In this document: one piece after another, positions 52,769-61,663 of the stretch
Numbering within the stretch: the stretch's first letter is position 1
Layout: the number at the start of each line of letters is the position of its first letter
From: Mariprofundus micogutta
GTDB lineage: Bacteria > Pseudomonadota > Zetaproteobacteria > Mariprofundales > Mariprofundaceae
Reading direction: 5' to 3'
DNA: 64,000 bases
Assembly: GCF_001895085.1 (NCBI RefSeq)
Contig: NZ_BDFD01000015.1
Coordinates: 1-64,000 of the forward strand
Notes under the pieces: generated by a model
Database searches by the model: none
Told to the model about the DNA's origin: nothing
What the model saw: only the letters and a program-made list of their open reading frames with translations
Translations under genes and position numbers: made by a program

Positions 52769-53017
52769 TTACATCATATCCTTTTCAGGATTGGGATGGA
52801 ACTGCTGCAGTGCCTGTGGGATGGCGGCAATAATGATGCCCATACAGACAGCTACGATGACAGGTGTCACAAAGCTGACTCCAAAAATTGACAGTGCCAA
52901 GCCAATAATTGCCCAGGGTGAGATAAACAGGGCCAATAATGAGACTCCCATCAGGTCAGAACGCAGTGAATTATCTTGCGTAGCATAACTTTCTTCGATT
53001 TTCAGATACGCCTGCAT
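52769..53017 (-). CDS. 82-residue membrane protein under a sigma-54-type promoter
   Basis: I start this at the ATG at 53017, with a GGAGG five bases upstream; the frame extends to 53038. The protein begins MQAYLKIEESYATQDNSLRS and then has two hydrophobic helices (about 22-46 and 49-69), followed by a polar tail. It is probably an inner-membrane protein with both ends in the cytoplasm. It carries a C-rich hairpin and terminator right after its stop. Function is unknown. Confidence 0.65.
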   Translation of the reverse strand: MQAYLKIEESYATQDNSLRSDLMGVSLLALFISPWAIIGLALSIFGVSFVTPVIVAVCMGIIIAAIPQALQQFHPNPEKDMM

Positions 53018-53062
53018 GCTAACCTCCGTAGTACTCACTTCTGCTTTCTAGTCCTTGTATAA

Positions 53063-53077
53063 GCAACCTTAATGCCA
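53063..53077 (-). promoter_or_regulatory. Sigma-54-type promoter of the 82-residue membrane gene
   Basis: On the minus strand TGGCATTAAGGTTGC matches TGGCAC-N5-TTGC with one change and exact spacing. The predicted start near 53051 is 34 bases before the ATG. Confidence 0.6.
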
Positions 53078-53189
53078 ATCTATCGGTTTTGAACGGATGG
53101 ACTTTAATTCCTTGATGATGCAGCGCTTGGTATGAGCGGGTGATCAGTTAAGGCTGTGATGGTAATCATGTTGTTTCGACTCCTTACCA

Positions 53190-53309
53190 AAAAGGCCCCG
53201 CATAAGCGGAGCCTTTTTATTGAACAGTGTCTGATGCCGTGGGAGGGAGGGGAGGAGGGTGACACCAGACATGCGTAAGTTTATATCTTGCCTGTTAGGC
53301 ATTGGTGAA
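53190..53309 (-). ncRNA. Candidate free-standing small RNA with promoter, C-rich hairpin and terminator (copy c)
   Basis: On the minus strand TTCACC (53309-53304) and TATAAA (53285-53280), 18 bases apart, form a sigma-70-type promoter with a start near 53273. The RNA then forms a hairpin (TGTCTG with CAGACA at 53271-53266 and 53233-53228, or alternatively GTGTC with GACAC). Its loop contains CCCTCCTCCCCTCCCTCCC. A terminator with T5 ends it near 53190, giving about 85 bases. No protein frame fits. From 53309 to 53486 I see nothing else. Confidence 0.6.
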
Positions 53310-53486
53310 CGGCTCATTAATAATCTTTAATATAACCCACTGTTTCCCTCGGGTATTACGACAGGGGTGAGTGGCTGCATCACTGTTTAGCTAGAAGTTT
53401 GCTTGAGCCTTATCAATATACATGTTTTATGGACGATGCGGGGAAGCACTCAGACGAGTTGTTGTTTTCCAGTATGGAGCCTCCGA

Positions 53487-53790
53487 ATGCTAGAGAGCAC
53501 AGAAGACGAAAAGGAGAGAAGTACTTTTTATAAAGATGTGTTTGTTGTTGCTCTTGTACCGACTCTGATCTTCCTGTGTGCACTCTATTTCGATGCTTCC
53601 AGGCGTATCATGGATATTGATCCGTATGCAAAGGTCATTTTTATGAGTGGTTATGATAAACAGAGCACGCTGGCCAGAGCCAGCGTGCAGGACAATGTAC
53701 TGCTATTACAATAAGCCATTGAGTGTGTCCTGTCCTCCTGAGCCGTATTATTCGAAAACGACTGGCGAAGCAGGAAAGCTATGAACAGGT
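53487..53790 (+). pseudogene. Remnant of a hybrid sensor kinase: N-terminal helix fused to a receiver tail, frameshifted
   Basis: An ATG with GGAG upstream starts MLESTEDEKERSTFYKD and a membrane helix (VFVVALVPTLIFLCALYF), as in the N-terminus of a sensor kinase. Directly after, IDPYAKVIFMSGYDKQSTLA resembles the last third of a receiver domain. The frame then stops at TAA (53712), but the plus-two frame restores YNKPLSV, containing the Lys-Pro of receivers. The kinase core between is missing. I read this as an internal deletion plus frameshift in a former hybrid kinase. Confidence 0.55.
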
Positions 53791-56700
53791 CAGTTCGTTG
53801 TAACCGTTTTTCCAAATAGTCGCTGTAGTTTATGTTTGATATCCATGGCAATACCAAGGGCTGCCGGTACTGAAAACAGTGTGATTACAGTGGAGAACAT
53901 CAAGCCCCAGGATAGTGCCAGTGCCATCGGTGCGACAAAGGGATCATGGCCACCCCAGCCATATGCAGTTGGCAATAGGCCAACCACAGTGGTGATAGCA
54001 GTGAGCAGTACGGCTCTCAGACGGCGTTTACCACTTTCAACAATGGCTTCCCGCCATGGCACACCATCAAGAATCTGCCTTTGAATAAACACAGCCATGA
54101 CCAGTGACGAGTTGACCACAACTCCAGTCAGTGCGACAAAGCCCATCATGGCCATGAATGATAGTGGCGCCCCGTGCAGGAAAAATCCGACAACGATGCC
54201 AATGATTCCGAACGGGATTGCCAGCATGACCAGAATCGGATAACCGACGCGATTGAACTGCACAGCCAGAATGGCGAAAATACCAAGCAGAGCGAAGACA
54301 AAGCTGAAGATCAGACCGCGTACTGACTCCTGTGTTTTCTCTTCTTCACCGCCAAGGTTAATGCTGACAAACCTGGCATCCTCGCCAAGCCATTCGGCCT
54401 TGCGCTGGTTTACAATTTCATTGATCTCTTTCGAGGTCATGTTTTTTTGGTCCACTTCAGCAGAGACATTAATGACACGGCGTGCATCTTTATGACGAAT
54501 GCTGCTGGTGCCCGGCTTGTTTTCAAGGTGCGCGATGCGATGCAGAGGTACCAAACCACCGCGTTTATTAGGGATTTCCAACTTCATCAATGTGTTGATG
54601 TCCCGTTGTGATTTTTCCGGATAGCGGATGGTCACATCGATCTCTTCTTTGCCGCGTTTAATGGTGGATACGCGCAGACCATCAAAAGCTGCACGAATAT
54701 GGGTGCCGGCAGTGGCCAGGTCGACACCTGCATAAGCGGCCAGTTTGCGGTCCATGACAATGCGAATTTCCGGGTCACCGGGTTCAAGGTCACTCTCTAC
54801 CGCATACACGCCTTTTACACTTTCCAGTAAGGCAATAAGGCGTTGGGCCACACCTGTCATTGTCGCCTCATCACCACCTGTTATTTCAACCTGCAGGGCG
54901 CGGCCAACAGGAGGGCCCGGTTTCTGCATGGCAAAACTGATTTCCATATTTGGAAATAGCGGAGGAATCTCTTTTTCAAGCACATTCATGACATCATAGG
55001 CTTTGATATCACGCTGGGTGAATGGGATCAGGATGATGCGTTCAAAGCCGAATCGATCTCCGATCTGTTTCAGTGCCTCGCGCTGGTCAGCACTGTTTTC
55101 ACCGGCAATCATTGTGGTTGTTTCAAGAATAGAAGGATCAATGCGCTTGCGAACTTCAACATCCAGTTTGATCAGTTGGTCCCGCATCTCTTCAAGTGTG
55201 GTGCCGGTAGGAGTGGTTACGCGAAGGTAAAATGTTGTCTCAGCACCCGATGGGAAGAGCTGAAATTTCATTGTACTGGCCAGCGCAAAGCTGCCGAGCA
55301 ATCCGGCGATGGTTAGCAGAATGGTCAGATATCGTAGTTTGACTGCCTTTTCGAGAATCCAGGTGTAAATGCCTGTAATCCAGATAAACAGGGCACGTTC
55401 TTTCGGATGTTTGTTCGGGTTGGCAACATCCCGGATATGGTTGGGCAGAATGAAAATCGCCTCGAACCACGAAAAGGCCAGCAGTACAATGACAACGATG
55501 GGAATGGAGGCTATGAATTTACCGATGATACCATCCATGTACATCAGAGGCAGGAAGGCCACGATAGTAGTCAAAACCGTGGCTGTTACCGGACCGATCA
55601 ATTCATAAGTGCCTTCGATGGCAGCATCTTCGGGCGAAAGGCCACGCTCCATGTGATAGGTGGCGTTCTCGCCGATGATAATCGCATCATCCACCATAAG
55701 GCCGAGCACCATGATAAAGCCGAACATTACGAGCAGGTTAAGGGTGATACCGGAGAAGTAGAGTATGGCAATACCGGAGAAGAAAATGATCGGTAGTCCC
55801 CAGGCGGTGGTAAGTGCCACAGCCGGGCGCAGAAACAGCATCAACAGGGCCAGTACCAGTACAAGTCCGATCATGCCGTTGTTGGTCAACACACCCAGAC
55901 GCAGGCGGGTGATAGTGGAGAAGTCGTTATAGGCACTGACATGTACGCCTTCACCATATTTTTCAGGGATGGTGTCCAGATAAGAACGTACTCTATCCAC
56001 AAGCGTAATGATATCGGCATCGCCTTTTTTGATGACGATCATGGTGATGGCAGGATCACCACGGGCGGCCACATAACGGTATGGTCGTTGCAGGGTCTGT
56101 GTAACTTCTGCGACATCTTTCAGGTACAGGGCCTGACCATGTTCATTGGCACGAATGACAAGGTTGCCCGCATCTTCAGCAGATACAAACTCACCGGTGA
56201 TGCGAATGATACGCTGGCCATCATGTGCTTTCAGGCGACCGCCCGGAGCATTGACATTCCAGCCTCTGATCAGCGCTACGACATCATTAATGGAGACTCG
56301 ATTCTGGCGCATTTCCTCAGGATTCGGGACAATACGAATCTCTTCCTTTCGATCTCCCTGCACAAACACATTGGCAACACCGCTGATGGTGCGCACATCA
56401 TCCTCAATGCTGCTGCTCAGTTTTTTGAGTTCAAGTTCTTTAAAGTCGCCGAAAATAGAGAAGGTGAGCACAGGTGTTTGCTCCGATTTCACTTCCATAA
56501 TCATCGGGTCAGCAGGCAAATCTACCGGCAGGTCTGCGCGATTGATGGCTTGCTGGATATCGGATACCAGTCGTGAGCGGTCCTTGAAGTTTGGATCAAC
56601 CTCAATGGTGATCTGCATGGTTCCGGAATAAGCCGTTGAGCGAATGACATTGATGCCATCGATACCTTTCAGCTCCTGCTCAATAGGAGCCACCATGAGT

Positions 56701-56885
56701 CGTTCAACCTCCCGGGGAGCAGCTCCGGGATAAGCACCGGAGACAGCGATTACATCAAAGTTAACACTGGGAAATGCTTCACGTTGCATTTGCATGGCAG
56801 CATAGATGCCACCAAGTAGCAGGATGATGGAAATCAGGTTAACCAGTACGCCGCGTTTAACAAAAAATGCAATGATACTCTTCAT
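53790..56885 (-). CDS. RND-family efflux pump (AcrB-type, HAE1)
   Basis: This 1031-residue inner-membrane proton-driven exporter has twelve predicted helices and two large periplasmic loops. It starts MKSIIAFFVKRGVLVNLISI, and the proton-relay helix GLMVDDAIIIGENATYHMERG with paired Asp is intact. The substrate is unknown. It follows a TolC-type gene by two bases, and a MarR regulator is divergent. No membrane fusion protein is encoded in the operon or nearby, which is unusual since RND pumps normally need one. Confidence 0.9.
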   Translation of the reverse strand: MKSIIAFFVKRGVLVNLISIILLLGGIYAAMQMQREAFPSVNFDVIAVSGAYPGAAPREVERLMVAPIEQELKGIDGINVIRSTAYSGTMQITIEVDPNFKDRSRLVSDIQQAINRADLPVDLPADPMIMEVKSEQTPVLTFSIFGDFKELELKKLSSSIEDDVRTISGVANVFVQGDRKEEIRIVPNPEEMRQNRVSINDVVALIRGWNVNAPGGRLKAHDGQRIIRITGEFVSAEDAGNLVIRANEHGQALYLKDVAEVTQTLQRPYRYVAARGDPAITMIVIKKGDADIITLVDRVRSYLDTIPEKYGEGVHVSAYNDFSTITRLRLGVLTNNGMIGLVLVLALLMLFLRPAVALTTAWGLPIIFFSGIAILYFSGITLNLLVMFGFIMVLGLMVDDAIIIGENATYHMERGLSPEDAAIEGTYELIGPVTATVLTTIVAFLPLMYMDGIIGKFIASIPIVVIVLLAFSWFEAIFILPNHIRDVANPNKHPKERALFIWITGIYTWILEKAVKLRYLTILLTIAGLLGSFALASTMKFQLFPSGAETTFYLRVTTPTGTTLEEMRDQLIKLDVEVRKRIDPSILETTTMIAGENSADQREALKQIGDRFGFERIILIPFTQRDIKAYDVMNVLEKEIPPLFPNMEISFAMQKPGPPVGRALQVEITGGDEATMTGVAQRLIALLESVKGVYAVESDLEPGDPEIRIVMDRKLAAYAGVDLATAGTHIRAAFDGLRVSTIKRGKEEIDVTIRYPEKSQRDINTLMKLEIPNKRGGLVPLHRIAHLENKPGTSSIRHKDARRVINVSAEVDQKNMTSKEINEIVNQRKAEWLGEDARFVSINLGGEEEKTQESVRGLIFSFVFALLGIFAILAVQFNRVGYPILVMLAIPFGIIGIVVGFFLHGAPLSFMAMMGFVALTGVVVNSSLVMAVFIQRQILDGVPWREAIVESGKRRLRAVLLTAITTVVGLLPTAYGWGGHDPFVAPMALALSWGLMFSTVITLFSVPAALGIAMDIKHKLQRLFGKTVTTN

Positions 56886-56887
56886 AA

Positions 56888-58366
56888 TTATTGGCCTGTC
56901 TGCTGTTCGCTTAAGCCCAGATCACTGAGCAGTGTGCCTTGTGCCCATGCCAGTTGGCGTGCGGCCAGCTGCAGGGTCAGTGCCTGAAGTTCCGCATTGA
57001 GTTCTGCATTGCGCAGTTCACCTTCAAATTGCACCAGCGTTGCAGTATTGGAGCGACCGGCCCTGTAGCGCTTGATCTCTGCATTGTATTTACGTTTTTC
57101 AGCATTGGCTTGAAAGCGGGCGACTTCGAGAACAGGTCGGCCGGATGTAATAGCGGTCATGGCGGCTGACAGATCACTTTTAATTGTCTCAAGTTTGCTG
57201 ATGCGTTCAGACTGAATACGTTGACGTTGCAGTTCTGCCTTGCGTATGCCAGCACTCACACTGTTACGCATCAGAACATCGGACATTTCCAGTGACAGGG
57301 CAGCGTAATGATTGCGGGGGGTAAATCCGCGCGCGGCAGCAGTCGCAGCACTGGTATCAAGCGAACGGGTTCCTACTTCGGCTACTACATCCAGTTGCAC
57401 ATCATCGGTTTCGCGGGCCATGTTCAGCCGTGCTTCAGCTGCTTCCATCTGTGCTTGTAATACCCGTAGTTCGGGTCTGTGAAATTCAGCCAGCTCCACT
57501 GCTTTTTGCATCGATGGCAGGTGAATCAATGCATGTCGCTCTTGCTCAATATCGATCTCTGAAGTTGCTGGTCGCAGCATTAGGCGATTGAGTCGGTTCA
57601 GGTCGGTTGATCGTCTGGACAATGCTCGCTGCAGCCCGGTCCTGCGTGCAGCCAGCAGTGCTTCTGCCTGCAGCCGATCTGCCTTTTCAATCAGGCCGAA
57701 CTGTTCACGAGAGCGCTGGTAGGAAAGTAATTTTTTAGCGCGTTGCACAGCCTGCTCGGCAATGCGGATATTGATATCATCAGATGCCAGTTGGTAGTAG
57801 GCATTGATGGCTTGCAGGCTGAGTTGATGCGCAATGACTGCGCGTTGCACCGTCGAAGATTTGATGCCGGCTTCAGCAGCGATCAGTGAATCATGGTAAT
57901 CAGGCCTGTCGGCCCCCTTTAACAGAGGATGGCGGTAGGTGAGATTAATCTGGTTGCGATAGGCAGGATTAAAACGGGAGAGCTGAGCGGCCAGCGGTGA
58001 ATTGTAGGTCTGGGATGTGCGGTTATAGGCAAAGTTGGCTCCCAGTGTTCCACCATTTTCCAGCGGTTTGGCAATGGAACCGGAAAGCTGACCGATGCGA
58101 GTCGAAGATGCCTGAAAGTCACTTGATACAGGTGATTTGTCTTCGCTGGCCCCGATGCGTGCAGTAAACATTGGATCAAGCATACCCTGAATACGTTGTG
58201 TTTCTGTTTTAGCAATAGCGGTATCAATCTCACCGGTTTTCAGATCGGGATGATTGGTTAGAACGGTTCCCACAACTTCATTCAGGCTCATGCTTTCGGC
58301 GTGAACAGAGCCAGCTGCAAAAAACAGAATAGTCAGAAGCATCATGTGGCGAAAAAACTTGTTCAT
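56888..58366 (-). CDS. TolC-type outer-membrane efflux protein
   Basis: The 492-residue protein has a signal peptide (MMLLTILFFAAGSVHA) and two outer-membrane efflux (OEP) repeats with long helices, as in TolC. The start at 58364-58366 has GGAG six bases upstream; the frame opens six codons earlier. It would form the outer channel for the adjacent RND pump. Helical segments such as AIAKTETQRIQGMLDPMF and later IRIAEQAVQRAKKLL are typical. The operon order TolC-RND lacks a fusion protein. Confidence 0.85.
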   Translation of the reverse strand: MNKFFRHMMLLTILFFAAGSVHAESMSLNEVVGTVLTNHPDLKTGEIDTAIAKTETQRIQGMLDPMFTARIGASEDKSPVSSDFQASSTRIGQLSGSIAKPLENGGTLGANFAYNRTSQTYNSPLAAQLSRFNPAYRNQINLTYRHPLLKGADRPDYHDSLIAAEAGIKSSTVQRAVIAHQLSLQAINAYYQLASDDINIRIAEQAVQRAKKLLSYQRSREQFGLIEKADRLQAEALLAARRTGLQRALSRRSTDLNRLNRLMLRPATSEIDIEQERHALIHLPSMQKAVELAEFHRPELRVLQAQMEAAEARLNMARETDDVQLDVVAEVGTRSLDTSAATAAARGFTPRNHYAALSLEMSDVLMRNSVSAGIRKAELQRQRIQSERISKLETIKSDLSAAMTAITSGRPVLEVARFQANAEKRKYNAEIKRYRAGRSNTATLVQFEGELRNAELNAELQALTLQLAARQLAWAQGTLLSDLGLSEQQTGQ

Positions 58367-58451
58367 AGGTCTCCTGGCTAGCACCTGTTGGCAGGCCCTG
58401 ATTAACGTGGGCGCGAATTACAGTCATCTTTGATGAATGATGGGTTAAATA

Positions 58452-58491
58452 TTGATGATGTCAATTATTGTCATAGTCAACCAATTTGGTT
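58452..58491. promoter_or_regulatory. Paired palindromes, probable MarR operators
   Basis: A 29-base dyad at 58452-58480, centred at 58466, has arms TTGATGATGTCAAT and ATTGTCATAGTCAA that match in most positions. A perfect dyad AACCAA-T-TTGGTT overlaps its end at 58479-58491. Both lie between the divergent efflux operon and the marR gene, the second just 11 bases before the marR ATG, so MarR is likely to control both. Confidence 0.7.
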
Positions 58492-58502
58492 AAGGTCGCT
58501 GT

Positions 58503-58964
58503 ATGGATACTAAAATGCCACGTCGATTCGAGGAAGGTCTGGGTTATCTCATTCATCATTTGATGTATGCGATGCGACAGACACTGGCGCGTCAGTGCCG
58601 TGAAAGTGGCTGTGATATTACTGCCGAAGAGCTGGCTGTACTGATGATTATCTCTGAGCAGGAGGTTGAACCGGGATTAACCCAGACGCAAATTGCTGAA
58701 ACACTGGCGAAAGACAAAGCGGTTATCACACGCTTGCTGAACAGCTTGAGTCGTGAAGGCCTGGTGCTGCGTACTCCGGATGAACAGGATCGTCGCATTG
58801 TACGCGCAAGGCTCACTAAACAGGGGTTTGAAGCAGTGAATCGTTTACGACCTGTCCTGGGGGCTTTGCTGGGGCAGTTGTATGAGGGTATCTCTGACGA
58901 GGAATTTCTGGCTACCAAAGCTGTGCTGCAACGATTGCTATCCAATCTTAAATCAATCAAGTAA
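58503..58964 (+). CDS. MarR-family transcriptional regulator
   Basis: The 153-residue winged-helix regulator contains the recognition segment TQIAETLAKDKAVITRLLNS, and the wing DEQDRRIVRARLT is typical of MarR. It probably represses the divergent TolC-RND operon and itself from the palindromes between them, and responds to a ligand exported by the pump. That role rests on position. Confidence 0.9.
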   Translation: MDTKMPRRFEEGLGYLIHHLMYAMRQTLARQCRESGCDITAEELAVLMIISEQEVEPGLTQTQIAETLAKDKAVITRLLNSLSREGLVLRTPDEQDRRIVRARLTKQGFEAVNRLRPVLGALLGQLYEGISDEEFLATKAVLQRLLSNLKSIK

Positions 58965-58987
58965 ATAGTTGAACAGATATGAAAGAA

Positions 58988-59028
58988 AAACGGCCCCGAA
59001 GCTATCAAAACCTTCGGGGCCGTTTTCT
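58988..59028. terminator. Bidirectional terminator between marR and efp
   Basis: AAAACGGCCCCGAAG and CTTCGGGGCCGTTTT are perfect 15-base complements with a ten-base loop, serving both converging genes. Confidence 0.95.
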
Positions 59029-59050
59029 GATTGCATTCAGATCCAAATAA

Positions 59051-59611
59051 TCAGGCGCGTTCCATATATTCGCCGGATTCGGTGTTCACCCGAACCTTGG
59101 TTCCTGCTTCCAGATATGGAGGCACCATGATTGCAGCTCCGGTTTCCAGTTTACCCGGTTTATAGGAGCTGGTTGCGGTCTGGCCTTTAATTGCGGCATC
59201 GCATTCCACAACTTCCAGGGTTACAGCCTGTGGCAGTTGCACGTTCAATGGTCGTTCCTCATGGAATTCAACAGTCACCATGGCTTCTGGTAGCAGGTAT
59301 GGCAGTGCATTATCCAGCATGTCCGTGCTCAGTGTAATCTGGTCGTAAGTTTCTGTATCCATAAAATGATGGTCATCACCATCAGCATAGAGATACTGCA
59401 TCTCGCGCTGGGAAAGAATGACGCGTTCAATGCGTTCAGTTGAATTGAAACGTTTATTGGTCTTGTTGCCGGTTTCAATATTGCGCATTTCAACCTGCAT
59501 GCAAGCCACACCCTTGCCCGGTGTAACATGCTGGGTTTTCATGACACGCCACAGGGCGTTGTTGTACTCAAGAATATTGCCTACGCGAATGGCGGTAACT
59601 GCAATTTGCAT
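59051..59611 (-). CDS. efp: Elongation factor P (or EF-P-like protein)
   Basis: The 186-residue protein relieves ribosome stalling at polyproline. The three EF-P domains are present. The tip loop HVTPGKGVACMQVEMRN carries Lys where EpmA-type beta-lysylation occurs, and no Arg of the EarP type is seen. GKTNKRFNSTERIE and the C-terminal KVRVNTESGEYMERA are typical. Modification genes are not in the window, so how this Lys is modified is unknown. A GAGGG ribosome site is present. Confidence 0.9.
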   Translation of the reverse strand: MQIAVTAIRVGNILEYNNALWRVMKTQHVTPGKGVACMQVEMRNIETGNKTNKRFNSTERIERVILSQREMQYLYADGDDHHFMDTETYDQITLSTDMLDNALPYLLPEAMVTVEFHEERPLNVQLPQAVTLEVVECDAAIKGQTATSSYKPGKLETGAAIMVPPYLEAGTKVRVNTESGEYMERA

Positions 59612-59769
59612 GGTGTCCCTCTCATCTGTTTAATAACAGCGTAACCTATTTAAAGGTTGCGAACATAGCTATTTCGGGTTTTTCGAGCAACAATTGAGCG
59701 CTGTGTTTCTAACTATTCCGGGAGTTTCAATGATTTATCTGTTTGCTGTCTCGCTATCGGGGCAAATTG

Positions 59770-60585
59770 ATGCCTGATACCTGTACGCTTCAGGAGACCA
59801 TGGATCAATTTATCAAGCGCCTTCCAGCGGTCAGTAAGCCCGGGGCAATAAAAAATGAAATGGCTGAGCAGTGTCTTGAAATGCTCTGTCAGTATCTCAT
59901 CCATTTCTCTGATCTGTTTCAGGATATTGAGTTTGCCGATGAAAATGAGTTTGCCGAATGGGAGGAAAACCTGGAGTCGCACATGGTTGATCTGCTGGAG
60001 GGTGATGTTGAACCATCCAGTGATCTGGGACGTTTGCCACTGGATGCGCTTGATCCGGAACATGTGCGTGATTTTCTCGGCTGGTTTGTGGTGCGTGAAA
60101 CCAGTGATATCGATCTGATCCAGGGTTACGCTGCGGTTTTGCAGCAGTGGATAGAATTTATCCATACTCAGGGCTGGTGGAAAAAGAACGAATATATCGA
60201 TTTCGTCGAAATCATGGCCGAGGTAACGCCTGCGGCAGAACGTGTTGCACGTGTTGCACGTGTACTTTTCCATTTTGTGCGTTCCGGTGGCGGTATTGCT
60301 CCACGTTTGCGCGGCAAGCGTTTCTCCCGCTTTGTTGAGGGACATGGTCGTGTGAACACAATTGATGATGCCGGTATCACGATGGATTTTGATGCGCAGG
60401 ATGAGATTATTGGCCCGCTTCTCTTGCCTAAAGTCATTCTCGACCTGATCGAAACGGGAGATGTTTTCGATGTGGAACTGGGTTTACGCGGAGATACCTG
60501 GGTGATGGTTGATATCGGACCGGTGTATCCGGCCTGTGTGTATGTCGAGGTGGAAGAGTATCAGGGTCTGGAAAAGCTCTCCTGA
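59770..60585 (+). CDS. Conserved-looking soluble protein of unknown function
   Basis: I start this 271-residue protein at the ATG at 59770, which has GGGG upstream. It is acidic, without signal or membrane segments. The first half is helical (QETMDQFIKRLPAV, AEQCLEMLCQYLIHF). The second half, with FVEGHGRVNTIDDAGITMDF and a string of beta-like stretches, may be a small beta domain. I do not recognise the family. A 15-codon reading frame starting at 59730 overlaps its start. Confidence 0.7.
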   Translation: MPDTCTLQETMDQFIKRLPAVSKPGAIKNEMAEQCLEMLCQYLIHFSDLFQDIEFADENEFAEWEENLESHMVDLLEGDVEPSSDLGRLPLDALDPEHVRDFLGWFVVRETSDIDLIQGYAAVLQQWIEFIHTQGWWKKNEYIDFVEIMAEVTPAAERVARVARVLFHFVRSGGGIAPRLRGKRFSRFVEGHGRVNTIDDAGITMDFDAQDEIIGPLLLPKVILDLIETGDVFDVELGLRGDTWVMVDIGPVYPACVYVEVEEYQGLEKLS

Positions 60586-60726
60586 ACAGGGTTGTTTGTT
60601 CTGTGCATGCCGAACAGTGATGTGCGCGTAATATATTCCCTTTCTCCTGCAAACGAAGTGGTTATAGTTCAGCCACAGCTGATGTGAAAGGCTTGCATGT
60701 CATTTCATAGTCAGACGGAGGCAGGC

Positions 60727-61638
60727 ATGTTTCATGGTACGATGACCGCTCTGGTCACACCATTTTCGAATGGATTCATTGATGAGGATGCATTTCGTGC
60801 ACATCTGGATCGTCAGATAGAAGCAGGTGTGAATGGCGTTGTGCCAGCCGGTACAACCGGTGAAGCAGCAACGCTCTCATTTGATGAACACAAAGAGATC
60901 ATCCGCATTGCGGTGGAGCAGGTTGCCGGTCGTGTGCCGGTGATTGCAGGCACCGGCAGTAATAATACAGCTGAATCCATCGAATTAACGGCTGCAGCCA
61001 AAGCGCTGGGCGCGGATGCAGCACTGTTGATTTCACCCTATTACAACAAACCGACCCAGGAAGGCATTTACCAGCACTACAAAGCTGTTGCTGATGCCGT
61101 ACACCTGCCACAGGTGATCTACAATGTGCCGGGAAGAACCAATTCCAATATCCTGCCGGAAACAGTAGGCCGCTTGTCGCATGTTTCAAATATTATCGCT
61201 ATCAAAGATGCTACTGCAGATATGGAGCAACTGGTTCAGACTATTGATGCATGTGATGGACGCATGGAATTCTATTCTGGTGATGATGCCACGGTGATGC
61301 CGTTTATGGCTATGGGCGGGCATGGTGTGATTTCAGTCGTATCTAATGTGGCACCGCGAAGTATGGCCGCATTGACTACAGCGATGCGCAAGGGCGATGT
61401 GGATTTGGCGCGCAGGCTTCAGTTTACCATGTCTGCATTGAATCAGGCCATGTTTGTGCAGTCCAACCCAATTCCGGTTAAAGCGGCATGTGCTGCTCTT
61501 GGCTGGATGGAAAATACATTGCGTCTGCCGCTGCTACCTTTGTCGGGGGAGGATGCACTACAGCTGATTGATGCTATGCAGGCTTTTGAGGCTGATCTTC
61601 CATCAGGCATTGAGCGTTTGGAGTTGGTCAATAACTGA
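60727..61638 (+). CDS. dapA: 4-hydroxy-tetrahydrodipicolinate synthase
   Basis: DapA condenses pyruvate with aspartate semialdehyde, the first step toward lysine and diaminopimelate. GTTGEAATLSFDEHKE, the Tyr in VIYNVPGRTN, and the Schiff-base Lys in IIAIKDATADM are intact. The ATG at 60727 has GGAGG five bases upstream. The frame opens ten codons earlier without a better site. The length is 303 residues, normal. The next gene's start follows 25 bases after the stop. Confidence 0.95.
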   Translation: MFHGTMTALVTPFSNGFIDEDAFRAHLDRQIEAGVNGVVPAGTTGEAATLSFDEHKEIIRIAVEQVAGRVPVIAGTGSNNTAESIELTAAAKALGADAALLISPYYNKPTQEGIYQHYKAVADAVHLPQVIYNVPGRTNSNILPETVGRLSHVSNIIAIKDATADMEQLVQTIDACDGRMEFYSGDDATVMPFMAMGGHGVISVVSNVAPRSMAALTTAMRKGDVDLARRLQFTMSALNQAMFVQSNPIPVKAACAALGWMENTLRLPLLPLSGEDALQLIDAMQAFEADLPSGIERLELVNN

Positions 61639-61663
61639 AAACACACTTTCATCGTTGCGTCTG

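Noticed and set aside
53221-53271. G-quadruplex or CsrA-decoy RNA on the G-rich strand of the hairpin
   Set aside because: The G-run could form a quadruplex in DNA, but on the G-rich strand no terminator follows the hairpin in any of the four copies, whereas on the C-rich strand one always does.
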